Shown piece by piece: positions 11,135 through 19,284 of a stretch of 64,000 nucleotides of DNA. The notes below the pieces were generated by a model that made no database searches, was not told the origin of the DNA, and saw only the letters and a list, made by a program, of their open reading frames with translations. Made by a program: the position numbers and the translations under genes. The stretch's first letter is position 1. Each line of letters starts with the position of its first letter. The DNA comes from Rhizobium subbaraonis (GTDB lineage Bacteria > Pseudomonadota > Alphaproteobacteria > Rhizobiales > Rhizobiaceae). The stretch is taken from contig NZ_OBQD01000021.1 of assembly GCF_900220975.1 (NCBI RefSeq), positions 19,746 through 83,745 of the forward strand, read 5' to 3'.

Positions 11135-12061
11135 GTGACGGTTTATCTGCCCATCGCCGAGCTGTCGGTGAACATCTTCATCATCCTGGGGATGGGGGCG
11201 GCTGTCGGTTTTCTTTCCGGCATGTTCGGCGTCGGCGGCGGCTTCCTGATCACCCCTCTGCTGATTTTCTACAACATCCCGCCGATCGTGGCGGTTGCGA
11301 CCGGCGCCAATCAGGTCGTCGCCTCGTCGATCTCCGGCGCCATTACCCACTTCCGACGTGGCTCGCTCGACATGAAGCTCGGCACCGTGCTCCTGGTCGG
11401 CGGCCTTCTGGGGGCCACGGCGGGCATATGGCTCTTTGCGCTGCTGCGTCGGGTCGGCCAGCTCGACCTGGTCATTTCGCTGCTCTACGTGGTCCTGCTC
11501 GGCGTCGTCGGCGTGCTGATGCTGTTCGAAAGCGTCAACGCATTGCGGCGCGCGGCGAAGAACCAGCCTGTCAACCTGCGCAAGCCGGGCCATCACAACT
11601 GGGTGCACGGGCTGCCGCTGAAGATGCGGTTCAAGAAGTCCAAGATCTATCTCAGCGTGATCCCGGTTGTCGCCCTCGGCTTTGCGATCGGCGTGCTCAC
11701 GTCGATCATGGGTGTCGGCGGGGGCTTCATCATGGTGCCGGCGATGATCTACCTGCTGCGCATTCCGACCAACGTCGTCGTCGGCACCTCGCTGTTCCAG
11801 ATCATCTTTGTCACCGCCTATACGACGGTGATGCAGGCGGCGACGAACAATTCCGTCGATATCGTGCTGGCCTTCATCCTGATGGTGGCCGGCGTCATCG
11901 GCGCGCAATACGGCGTGCGCGTCGGCCAGCGCCTGCGCGGCGAACAGCTGCGCGCGCTGCTGGCCCTTCTCGTCCTTGCCGTCGGGCTGCGCCTTGCGGT
12001 CGATCTGGTGGTGACGCCGGAGGACTTCTATTCGATCGTCAGCGCGGGGACAGGACGATGA
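11135..12061 (+). CDS. TSUP (DUF81) family membrane transporter
   Basis: The 308-residue protein is mostly hydrophobic with about eight membrane helices. It has two copies of the TSUP signature, GMFGVGGGFLITPLL near residue 30 and SIMGVGGGFIMVPAM near 190, one per half. The family moves sulfur-containing anions (sulfite, sulfoacetate) or similar compounds across the inner membrane. The start is a GTG (TVYLPIAELSV). It overlaps the next gene by ATGA, so the two are translationally coupled. The pairing with a TIGR02186 protein recurs in alphaproteobacteria. The substrate is not deducible. Confidence 0.85.
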   Translation: MTVYLPIAELSVNIFIILGMGAAVGFLSGMFGVGGGFLITPLLIFYNIPPIVAVATGANQVVASSISGAITHFRRGSLDMKLGTVLLVGGLLGATAGIWLFALLRRVGQLDLVISLLYVVLLGVVGVLMLFESVNALRRAAKNQPVNLRKPGHHNWVHGLPLKMRFKKSKIYLSVIPVVALGFAIGVLTSIMGVGGGFIMVPAMIYLLRIPTNVVVGTSLFQIIFVTAYTTVMQAATNNSVDIVLAFILMVAGVIGAQYGVRVGQRLRGEQLRALLALLVLAVGLRLAVDLVVTPEDFYSIVSAGTGR

Positions 12062-12855
12062 GGAAGCTCGCGCGCACGCTTCTCGCCGCTCTCGTCCTGG
12101 CATCGGCCGCACCAGTCCTTGCCCAGGAGGACAAGCGGCCGGAAATAACCGAGCGGCTGGAGATCGGCATCTCGACCGACGAGATCGCCATTTCCTCGGA
12201 CTTCCGCGGCGCCGACCTGACGATCTTCGGCGCGATCGAGGGCTACGATCCCAACCTCCTGGCCCAGCGCAAGTACGATATCGTCGTGGCGCTGGAAGGG
12301 CCGAAGGACGATCTGACGGTGCGCCGCAAGGAGCGGGTGCTCGGCATCTGGGTCAACCGCCGGTCGATGACGTTCGAACTCGCGCCCGAGTCCTATTCGC
12401 TGTCGAGCACGCGCAATGTCGACGACATCGCACCTGCCGCGGTGCTGAACAGCATCGGCGTCGGCCTGCAGCACATACGCCTCGATCCGATCGGCTATAT
12501 CGGCGACGGCAGCAACATTTCCCAGTTCCGCGATGCCTTCCGTCGGCTGAAGGAAACCGGCGGCTTCTACCAGCGCGATCCGGGCGGTGTGCAGTTCATC
12601 AGCGCCAGCCTGTTCAAGGCGACCGTCAGACTGCCAGCCAACGTGCCGAACGGCACGCATGTCGTCCGCGCCCATCTCTTCCGTGACGGGGTCTTCATCA
12701 GCGAAAAGGCGCTTCCCCTGCGCGTCGTCAAGACCGGGCTGGAGCAGATGATTTCGAATGCGGCCTACGCCAACCCGGTCTCCTACGGCATTCTCGCCGT
12801 CGTGCTCGCCGCGCTGACCGGCTGGATCGCCAGCGTCGTCTTCCGGAAGGACTGA
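12058..12855 (+). CDS. TIGR02186 family protein (exported, C-terminally anchored)
   Basis: The 265-residue protein has a signal peptide (LARTLLAALVLASAAPVLAQ), a beta-rich middle starting ERLEIGISTDEIAI with GADLTIFGAIEG, and a hydrophobic C-terminal helix (ILAVVLAALTGWIASVVF) ending in RKD. The mature domain would therefore sit in the periplasm, anchored to the inner membrane. I recognise it as the conserved alphaproteobacterial family TIGR02186, which is found downstream of TSUP permeases. The ATG overlaps the TSUP stop (ATGA). It is likely an accessory part of the exporter, but no function is established that I know of. Confidence 0.8.
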   Translation: MRKLARTLLAALVLASAAPVLAQEDKRPEITERLEIGISTDEIAISSDFRGADLTIFGAIEGYDPNLLAQRKYDIVVALEGPKDDLTVRRKERVLGIWVNRRSMTFELAPESYSLSSTRNVDDIAPAAVLNSIGVGLQHIRLDPIGYIGDGSNISQFRDAFRRLKETGGFYQRDPGGVQFISASLFKATVRLPANVPNGTHVVRAHLFRDGVFISEKALPLRVVKTGLEQMISNAAYANPVSYGILAVVLAALTGWIASVVFRKD

Positions 12856-12870
12856 TCCGGACGCCACCCG

Positions 12871-13377
12871 TCAGGCGATAAGAGCCGCCTTCTGTGCCGC
12901 AACGACGGCCTCGTAGGCGGCCTGCAATTCGGAAAACACGGAGCGATCCGGCGTTGGCCCACCCATGTGGATCGCACGCAACTCCGCCATGAAGGCGTCC
13001 CACATGTCGGGGCCGCCCTTTTCGAGCAGTTCCGCCCGGATGCTCAGCTCCTTGCTAACCGGCAGATGCCGCCGTCCCCAGGCGCCCATATGGGCGAAAA
13101 GGGGGACGAGGCCGATGGCCATCTCGGTCAGGCTGTAGAGCGCCTTCTGCTTATGGCTCGGATCGTCCGCCCTGGTGATCAGACCCTTTTCCATGAGCCG
13201 CTTGAGCCGGTCGGCGAGAATGTTGGACGCGATCCTCTCCTCCGAATGGGTCAGCAGTTCGCGGAAGTGGCGGCGGTTGCCGAACATCATGTCCCGGATG
13301 ACGATCAGGCTCCAGCGGTCCCCGAGGATCTCGAGCGTGAGATTGATCGGGCAGCCCGAGCGGTATTCTTCCTTCAT
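12871..13377 (-). CDS. HxlR-family winged-helix transcriptional regulator
   Basis: The 168-residue protein starts MKEEYRSGCPINLTLEILG and continues GDRWSLIVIRDM, RRHFRELL, ERIASNILADRLKRL and KALYSLTEMAIGLVPL, the standard HxlR/DUF24 winged-helix order, with the conserved N-terminal Cys at residue 9. Members sense redox or electrophile stress. It is longer than usual (about 110-130) because of a roughly 45-residue C-terminal tail. A further in-frame ATG exists upstream (to 13440), but this start fits the family. It is divergent from the reductase-like gene at 13482, its probable target. Confidence 0.88.
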   Translation of the reverse strand: MKEEYRSGCPINLTLEILGDRWSLIVIRDMMFGNRRHFRELLTHSEERIASNILADRLKRLMEKGLITRADDPSHKQKALYSLTEMAIGLVPLFAHMGAWGRRHLPVSKELSIRAELLEKGGPDMWDAFMAELRAIHMGGPTPDRSVFSELQAAYEAVVAAQKAALIA

Positions 13378-13397
13378 GTTCGTCTCCGAGATTCTGC

Positions 13398-13447
13398 TTG
13401 CACTTTGCCATCGGTCTGCATAGCCTTCAACTGATTTCAAAGTGCAA
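13398..13447. promoter_or_regulatory. perfect 10-bp inverted repeat, probable HxlR operator
   Basis: TTGCACTTTG (13398-13407) and its exact reverse complement CAAAGTGCAA (13438-13447) are separated by 30 bases in the divergent region between the HxlR gene and the reductase-like gene. Their centres are 40 bases apart, close to four helical turns, so two dimers could bind the same face. Location and symmetry fit autoregulation plus control of the divergent gene. Confidence 0.55.
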
Positions 13448-13481
13448 TCGGATGGCCGCCGTCAATCAAAGGGAGGATGCG

Positions 13482-14042
13482 ATGAGCAGGGTGATCGTTT
13501 GGAATCTGGTGTCGCTCGACGGCTTCTTCGAGGGAGAGAAGAAGTGGGACCTCGACTTCCACGGTCATGCCTGGGGGGAGGAGCTGGAGCGTATCAGCGA
13601 GGACTTCGGCGAGCGCGCCCGCATGCTCGTCTTCGGCCGGGTCACCTATGAAGGCATGAAGTCCTACTGGACGACCACGCAGGACGAAACGCGCATCAAG
13701 GCCTTCATGAACGCCATGCCGAAACTGGTCGCCTCGCGCACGCTCAGCCAGTCGGACTGGAACAACACGACGATGACGTCCGATATCACGGGCGATCTGC
13801 GCCGCCTGAAGCGCGAGCCCGGCAAGGACATTTGCATATTCGGCAGCGCCGAGCTGACGGACACTCTGCTGGGCGAAGGCCTCGTCGACGAGGTGATGCT
13901 CGCGCTCGTGCCGACGCGGCTCGGCAGGGGAACCCCGTTCTTCAAATCGGCCCAAAGCCCCAAACGTTTCGAACTTGCGGAGGCAAGGCCGCTTTCCAAC
14001 GGTACGGTCATCCTGCGCTACACGCCCGGACCGGCCGCCTGA
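13482..14042 (+). CDS. dihydrofolate reductase-fold protein (RibD C-terminal family)
   Basis: The 186-residue protein begins SRVIVWNLVSLDGFFEGEKKWD and has VFGRVTYEGMKSYW, a segment around ICIFGSAELTDTLL (nucleotide-binding Gly) and a C-terminal YTPG strand. These match the RibD-C / DHFR-like family of NADPH-dependent reductases, whose single-domain members mostly lack a defined substrate. The start follows a GGGAGG site. It is transcribed away from an HxlR regulator across a region with a perfect inverted repeat, so it is probably induced by whatever that regulator senses. Confidence 0.85.
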   Translation: MSRVIVWNLVSLDGFFEGEKKWDLDFHGHAWGEELERISEDFGERARMLVFGRVTYEGMKSYWTTTQDETRIKAFMNAMPKLVASRTLSQSDWNNTTMTSDITGDLRRLKREPGKDICIFGSAELTDTLLGEGLVDEVMLALVPTRLGRGTPFFKSAQSPKRFELAEARPLSNGTVILRYTPGPAA

Positions 14043-14064
14043 TCGCCACGGCCGCTCGCTCGGC

Positions 14065-14790
14065 TCAGGCCAGCAGGTTGGAGAAGCGAACGGAATAGAC
14101 CCGGTCGCGGCCGAGCAGATGGGCGACGAGGTTTTCGCGTTCGAACAGGCCCGCCATCGCGCGGTGGCGCAGGTCCAGCCCGCCGGTGGTGACGCCGAAA
14201 GCGGGCATCAGCATCCGGCGGCCGTCGGTCGCAAAGCACGGGCGGCGCACCGATTTGTCGCGGCGGCGGACGGTGGCGGACGGGTGGAGATGGCCGGCGA
14301 TCTCGCCATGGCCGGCGCTCAGCGATGGCTCGTGGCGAAAGACGAGGCCGGCATAGTGCAGTTCGTCCGCCGACTGTCCCGGCAGCCCCGTCGCACCGTC
14401 CGGATCGTGGTTTCCGTTGATCCAGATCCAGTCGCGCCCGCGCGCCATCTCCGCGATCTCCCGGCGGAACATATCCGGCAGGTGAGCCGATCCGACCCGG
14501 TCGTGAAAATTGTCTCCGAGGCTGACGACGATCGCCGGATCGTGCCGGGCGATGACAGCCGAAAGGATCTTCAGCGTCGCAAGCGTATCGTAGGGCGGCA
14601 GCAACATGCCGCGGCGTGCGAAGGCGGCGCCCTTTTCGAGATGCAGGTCGGAAATGACCAGCAGCCGCGTCTGCGGGAGATAGAGCGCGCCGAAGGGGTC
14701 GCACAGCGCCTCGACGCCGGCGACGACCGTCCGGGCCGTCAGCGAACCGAAATCCTCGATCTGTGCAGCCGCCAGCGCCAGCCTGTTCAT
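14065..14790 (-). CDS. pdeM: ligase-associated DNA damage response endonuclease PdeM
   Basis: The protein (about 241 residues) is a metallophosphatase. Metal-binding motifs appear in order as ISDLHLEKG (about 45), VSLGDNFHD (about 85), WINGNHD (about 115) and AGHLHPS (about 155), which is the calcineurin-like set. PdeM proteins are encoded with an Lhr-like helicase and often an ATP-dependent ligase. Here the helicase stop is about 14 bases upstream, so the two are an operon. I chose the ATG at 14790 because a GGA lies 6 bases before it; 14796 is also possible. The ligase and exonuclease partners of the system are not adjacent. Confidence 0.88.
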   Translation of the reverse strand: MNRLALAAAQIEDFGSLTARTVVAGVEALCDPFGALYLPQTRLLVISDLHLEKGAAFARRGMLLPPYDTLATLKILSAVIARHDPAIVVSLGDNFHDRVGSAHLPDMFRREIAEMARGRDWIWINGNHDPDGATGLPGQSADELHYAGLVFRHEPSLSAGHGEIAGHLHPSATVRRRDKSVRRPCFATDGRRMLMPAFGVTTGGLDLRHRAMAGLFERENLVAHLLGRDRVYSVRFSNLLA

Positions 14791-14803
14791 TTGCATTCCA
14801 GCT

Positions 14804-17386
14804 TCAATGTTGTCTCTCCGCGCTGAAATCGTCCGGCCATTCCCCGCGCGATCCCTCGCGCATCTCCACGTCACCCATGGCCTCGGCGATCAGGTCCTCG
14901 GCGGCTTCGGCGAGAACGGAATCGTGCGCCTCGCCCGAAACCGGTTCCTTGCCGATCTCCAGCATCACCGGAACGGCGAGCGGGGAGATCCGCTCGAGCG
15001 CCCGATGGGTGATGTGGCCCTTGATTCGCATCAGCATAGCGCCGAGCCGGGCGATGTCCAAAAGCCCCGATGCCGCATCCTGTCGCGTCGCTTCCAGCAG
15101 GATATGGTCGGGCTCGTGGCTGCGCAGCACGTCGTAGATCAGGTCGGCCGACACGGTCACCTGCCGCCCGCTCTTCTCCTTGCCGGGGTGGCGTTGGTCG
15201 ATTAGCCCGGCAATCACGGCGCAATTGCGGAAGGTCCGCTTCAGCATCCAGCTTTCGTCGAGCCAGGCCTCCAGGTCGTCGCCGAGCATGTCCTCGTCGA
15301 AAAGTTCTCCCAACGACGGCCGGCGCGACTTGAAGGCGCCTGCCAGATCGTCCAGCGCCCAGACGGCGAGCGAATAGTCGGTAGCCACGAAACCGAGCGG
15401 TTTCAGCCCGGCCCGCTCCAGTCGCCGCGTCAGCAGCATGCCGAGGGTCTGGTGCGCCAGCCTGCCTTCGAAAGCGTAGATGACCATGTAGTGGCGGCTG
15501 CCCCGTGGGAAGGTCTCGATCAGCAGTTCGTCGCGTTTCGGCACCATGGAAACGTCGCGCTGGATCGACAGCCAGTCGCGCACCTGGCCGGGCAATGCCC
15601 TCCATTGGTCCGGATCGGCCAGCATGGCGCGCACCTGCTCGGCAAGATAGGTGGAAAGCGGGAACTTCCCGCCCGCATAGACCGGCACCTTCGGATCGAG
15701 CGAGAAGGCCTGGCTGACGAGGCATTCGTTCTCGCGGATACCCTCGAAGCGCAGCACCTTGCCGGCGAAGAGGAACGTGTCGCCCGGCGACATGGTCTCC
15801 AGGAAATACTCCTCGACCTTGCCGAGCGAAGCTCCGCCACGGCCGGTCGAGCCGCGCGCATTGCGCTTGACGAGCCGCAGGTTGAGCATCGGCATCTCCA
15901 CGATCGTGCCGAGGTTCAGCCGGTACTGCTGGGCGACCTGCGGGTTGGAGACACGCCAGAGCCCGTCTTTCGTCTTGCGGATCCTGGCGTAGCGCTCATA
16001 GGTGCGAAGCGCGTAGCCGCCGGTCGCGACGAAATCGACCACGCGCGAAAACGTCTGCCGGGGGAGCGCTGCATAGGGGGCTGCCGAGGTGATCTCGGCA
16101 AAGAGCGCCTCCTCGTCGAAGGGGGCCGCACAGGCCATTCCCAAAACGTGCTGCGCCAGCACGTCCAGCGCCCCCTCTGTCATCGGCGGCGTGTCCTGCG
16201 CGCCGATGTAGTTGGCGTCCAGCGCCGCCTGGCATTCCATCACCTCGAAGCGGTTGGCCGGCACCAGGATCGCCCGGCTGGGCTCGTCCATGCGGTGGTT
16301 GGCACGGCCGATGCGCTGGGCGAGCCGCGAGGCGCCCTTTGGCGCGCCGACGTGGATGACGAGATCGACATCGCCCCAGTCGATGCCGAGGTCGAGCGTG
16401 GAGGTCGCGACGACGGCCCGCAACCGGTTTTCAGCCATTGCCGCTTCCACCTTGCGCCGTTGCGCAACGTCGAGGGAGCCGTGATGCAGCGCGATCGGCA
16501 GCGTCTCCTCGTTGATGTTCCACAGCTCCTGGAACAGCAATTCCGCCTGGCTGCGCGTGTTGACGAACAGCAGCGCGGTGCGGTGCTCGCGGATCGCCTG
16601 GTAGACCTCGGGCATGGCATAACGTGCCGAATGGCCGGACCAGGGGACGCGCTCTTCGCTCTTCAGGATGGTGATGATCGGCTTGGCACCCTCCGGCCCC
16701 AGTACCAGTCCGGCATGATGGTCGGTACCCGCCACCTGTTCCACCAGCCAGCGCCGCAGGTCCATCGGTTCGGCGACCGTTGCCGAAAGCCCGATCGTGC
16801 GCAGGCCGGGCGCCAGCCTGCGCAGCCGGGCGAGGCCAAGCGACAAGAGGTGCCCGCGCTTGGAGGTGACGAGCGAGTGCAGCTCGTCGAACACCACGAA
16901 CTTGAGATCCTTGAAGAAGCGCTCCGCCTCGCCGTTGGCGATCAGCAGCGCCACCTGCTCGGGCGTCGTCAGCAGGATGTCCGGCGGATTGAGCCGCTGT
17001 CGCTGGCGCTTCGATTGCGGCGTATCGCCCGTGCGCGTCTCGATCCGGACCGGCAGCCCCATCTCCTCGACCGGTATCGTCAGGTTGCGCTCGATATCGA
17101 CGGCCAGTGCCTTCAGCGGCGAGATGTATAGCGTGTGGATCCCGGTAAAGGCCGACCCCGGCTTGATGCGGCCGCGCGCGTAAAGATCCGTGAGGGACGG
17201 CAGGAAACCGGCGAGCGTCTTGCCCGCACCGGTCGGCGCGATCAGAAGCAGGCTTTCGCCGGCGCGCGCCCGCGTCAGAAGTTCGAGCTGATGCGCGCGC
17301 GGAGCCCATCGCCGCGCCGCAAACCAGTCGGCAAAGGGGCGCGGCAGGGCATCGGCCCCCGGCTGGCTGGAATCGTTCGCGTTCAC
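14804..17386 (-). CDS. ligase-associated DNA damage response DEXH-box helicase (Lhr-like)
   Basis: The protein is about 860 residues. It has Walker A LLIAPTGAGKTLAG, the DEXH box VVFDELHSL, motif III GLSATVAEP, motifs V and VI in ATSTLDLGIDWGDVD and LAQRIGRANHRMD, then the winged-helix and Lhr core extension (MLNLRLVKRNARGSTGRGG, EYFLETMSPGDTF). It should unwind or remodel DNA during repair. The start is uncertain: a GTG at 17386 (VNANDSSQPG) fits family length, while the frame is open to a TTG at 17449. It is followed at once by pdeM on the same strand. Confidence 0.9.
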   Translation of the reverse strand: MNANDSSQPGADALPRPFADWFAARRWAPRAHQLELLTRARAGESLLLIAPTGAGKTLAGFLPSLTDLYARGRIKPGSAFTGIHTLYISPLKALAVDIERNLTIPVEEMGLPVRIETRTGDTPQSKRQRQRLNPPDILLTTPEQVALLIANGEAERFFKDLKFVVFDELHSLVTSKRGHLLSLGLARLRRLAPGLRTIGLSATVAEPMDLRRWLVEQVAGTDHHAGLVLGPEGAKPIITILKSEERVPWSGHSARYAMPEVYQAIREHRTALLFVNTRSQAELLFQELWNINEETLPIALHHGSLDVAQRRKVEAAMAENRLRAVVATSTLDLGIDWGDVDLVIHVGAPKGASRLAQRIGRANHRMDEPSRAILVPANRFEVMECQAALDANYIGAQDTPPMTEGALDVLAQHVLGMACAAPFDEEALFAEITSAAPYAALPRQTFSRVVDFVATGGYALRTYERYARIRKTKDGLWRVSNPQVAQQYRLNLGTIVEMPMLNLRLVKRNARGSTGRGGASLGKVEEYFLETMSPGDTFLFAGKVLRFEGIRENECLVSQAFSLDPKVPVYAGGKFPLSTYLAEQVRAMLADPDQWRALPGQVRDWLSIQRDVSMVPKRDELLIETFPRGSRHYMVIYAFEGRLAHQTLGMLLTRRLERAGLKPLGFVATDYSLAVWALDDLAGAFKSRRPSLGELFDEDMLGDDLEAWLDESWMLKRTFRNCAVIAGLIDQRHPGKEKSGRQVTVSADLIYDVLRSHEPDHILLEATRQDAASGLLDIARLGAMLMRIKGHITHRALERISPLAVPVMLEIGKEPVSGEAHDSVLAEAAEDLIAEAMGDVEMREGSRGEWPDDFSAERQH

Positions 17387-17493
17387 CAGGGCGAGGCTAG
17401 CGCAGTTCCTCCCGGTGGAAAATGCTTTTCCCGCGCGATCGCGCGCCAATTCAAGGCGTTACGGCTGCTCCGCGGCGGTCAAATCATGCGGCC

Positions 17494-17529
17494 TTGACAT
17501 ATGCGATTATCATGGATAAAAAATATCCA
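17494..17529 (+). promoter_or_regulatory. promoter and Rrf2-type operator
   Basis: A consensus -35 TTGACA (17494-17499) is followed by a perfect inverted repeat, TGGATA-AAAAA-TATCCA (17513-17529), lying where the -10 should be, about 20 bases before the ribosome site of the Rrf2 gene. A dimer bound there would block RNA polymerase, which is typical for autoregulated Rrf2 repressors. Confidence 0.6.
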
Positions 17530-17546
17530 CGAATAAGGAGGCGATC

Positions 17547-18047
17547 TTGAAACTCGGCGACGGCGTTGAACAGGCGATCCATAGCGTGGCAATGCTGTCC
17601 GGCCTTTCGGCCGATGGCGTGCTTTCCGCGGCAGCCCTGGCGGAATTCCACGGCGTGTCCACCAGCTACCTGCTGAAACATCTGCAGGCTCTGTCGGGAG
17701 CAGGGATCCTTCAAACCGTTCCCGGCCCGCGCGGCGGCTACCGGCTGGCGCGCGGGGCCGACGAGATCACGCTTCTCGACGTCGTGCTTGCGGTGGAGGG
17801 GCGGGAGCCCGCCTTCCGCTGCAAGGAGATCCGGCAGCGTGGCCCGAACCCGCTGCCGCAGCGCTACATGACCCGGCCCTGCCAGATCAACGCGGCGATG
17901 CTGAGGGCGGAGCGCGCCTACCGGGCGGAGTTGGCAAAGACCACCATCGCCGCGGTCCTCGGCGAACTGGCCGAGCAAGACATGGATGGCGCGGTCGTGG
18001 CACGCGGCTGCGCCTTCCTCGAACAGCATGAACGTAAATCGAGCTGA
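17547..18047 (+). CDS. Rrf2-family transcriptional regulator
   Basis: The 166-residue protein has the Rrf2 winged helix: EQAIHSVAMLSGL, the recognition segment FHGVSTSYLLKHLQAL, and the wing GPRGGYRLARGADEITLLDVV. Two cysteines follow (FRCKEI about 92 and RPCQIN about 113), fewer than the three of the Fe-S sensors IscR and NsrR, so cluster binding is uncertain. The start is a TTG preceded by AAGGAGG. A palindrome overlaps its promoter. The AhpD-like gene follows 23 bases downstream and is the likely regulated partner. Confidence 0.88.
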   Translation: MKLGDGVEQAIHSVAMLSGLSADGVLSAAALAEFHGVSTSYLLKHLQALSGAGILQTVPGPRGGYRLARGADEITLLDVVLAVEGREPAFRCKEIRQRGPNPLPQRYMTRPCQINAAMLRAERAYRAELAKTTIAAVLGELAEQDMDGAVVARGCAFLEQHERKSS

Positions 18048-18070
18048 AACAGGAACCGAGAGGAAAGACC

Positions 18071-18532
18071 ATGCAACCGCGTTTCAACTTCTTCAAAGCA
18101 TCCCCCGAATCCTACAAGGCCGTGGTGGCCCTGGAGGAGTTCGTGCAGAACTGTGGGCTGGAGCGCCACTTCATCCATCTGATCAAGCTGCGCGCCTCGA
18201 TCATCAACGGCTGTGCGTTTTGTGTCGACATGCACGTCAAGGAGTCCCGCCACGACGGTCTCTCCGAACAGTGGATCAACATGATGTCGGTGTGGAAGGA
18301 ATCCCCGGTCTACGACGATCGCGAACGCGCGCTGCTCGGCTGGGTCGATGCGGTCACCGACATCGCCCGCACAGGGGCTCCGGACGAGGCCTACGAGGTG
18401 TTGAAGGCGCATTTTTCCGAAGAGGAAATGACGAAGGTGACCGTCGCAATCGGCACGATCAACATCTGGAACCGCCTGGCGGTGGGCTTCCGCTCGCAGC
18501 ACCCGGTCGACAAGCCGGCAAAGGCTGCCTGA
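18071..18532 (+). CDS. carboxymuconolactone decarboxylase / AhpD-like protein
   Basis: The 153-residue protein carries the AhpD active-site motif NGCAFCVDMH near residues 46-55 (CxxC followed by His). It fits the single-domain alkylhydroperoxidase-like family: RASIINGCAF, then ERALLGWVDAVTDIA and the VAIGTINIWNRLAVGF helix. Such proteins reduce organic peroxides or act on related electrophiles as trimers or hexamers. It directly follows the Rrf2 regulator, suggesting a redox-responsive two-gene operon. Confidence 0.87.
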   Translation: MQPRFNFFKASPESYKAVVALEEFVQNCGLERHFIHLIKLRASIINGCAFCVDMHVKESRHDGLSEQWINMMSVWKESPVYDDRERALLGWVDAVTDIARTGAPDEAYEVLKAHFSEEEMTKVTVAIGTINIWNRLAVGFRSQHPVDKPAKAA

Positions 18533-18554
18533 CGCGGTCTGTGAAATACAGAGG

Positions 18555-18573
18555 GGGCGGCGATGTGCCGCCC
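18555..18573. terminator. hairpin between convergent genes
   Basis: GGGCGGC-GATGT-GCCGCCC forms a perfect 7-bp stem in the short gap between the AhpD-like and YitT genes. Neither side has a strong T-run (CTTTAC on the plus side), so it is a weak or bidirectional terminator candidate. Confidence 0.45.
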
Positions 18574-18576
18574 GCT

Positions 18577-19212
18577 TTACATGGCGATGTAGCGGTCGGC
18601 GCGATGGTTGATCGTCAGAAACAGGTTGAGCACGATGGCGCCGATCACCGAACATAGCACGATATAGGGCGCGGCAACGGCGAAGGCCGCGGCGAGCACG
18701 ACGAGATCGAAGCCCAATTGCACCAGCCCGGCCCGGATCCCGAAACGATCCTGCAGGTAGACGGCGAGGATGCCGAGCCCACCGAGGCTTGCGCGATGGC
18801 GATACAGTGCCAGCAGCCCGAACCCGAGCAGAACGCCCGCAAGCAAGGCCGCCCAGACGGGATCGAGCGTCTCGATCTTGAGATATCGCGGCTGGATTTC
18901 CGTGATCAGCGAGGTCAGGCAAATAGCGAGAAACGTCTTGATCGTGAACGCCTTGCCGAGCCGCGACAGGGACAGCGCATAGAACGGCATGTTCAACACG
19001 ATGTAGTAAAGGCCGAAGCTGTAGCCCGTAAGGTAGTGCAGGATGAAGGCGACGCCCGCAACCCCGCTTGCAACGAGCCCGGCGCTGCCGATCAGCGTCA
19101 ATCCCAGTGCGGCGACCATGCTGCCCGTTGCAATGCCCTGCGCGTCCTCAAGCGCGGAATGGCGCGTGGGAGCAGGGTTCCAGAAGCCGAAACGCCGATT
19201 GTCGCCGCTCAT
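18577..19212 (-). CDS. YitT family (DUF161) membrane protein
   Basis: The 211-residue protein has a 20-25 residue polar N-terminus and then about five to six hydrophobic helices. Segments GLVASGVAGVAFILHYLTG and GLYYIVLNMPFYALS, with SLITEIQPRYL, match the YitT/DUF161 membrane family. The family has no firmly assigned transport substrate. The C-terminal cytosolic ligand-like domain of longer YitT members is absent, so this is the short form. It stands alone between convergent and same-strand neighbours. Confidence 0.82.
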   Translation of the reverse strand: MSGDNRRFGFWNPAPTRHSALEDAQGIATGSMVAALGLTLIGSAGLVASGVAGVAFILHYLTGYSFGLYYIVLNMPFYALSLSRLGKAFTIKTFLAICLTSLITEIQPRYLKIETLDPVWAALLAGVLLGFGLLALYRHRASLGGLGILAVYLQDRFGIRAGLVQLGFDLVVLAAAFAVAAPYIVLCSVIGAIVLNLFLTINHRADRYIAM

Positions 19213-19284
19213 CGAAGTCTCCGCGTGGATGATGAATCTGTTTTATATTGCGCCGCAGCGTAAGCAAGGCGGAAGCTTGCTGCG

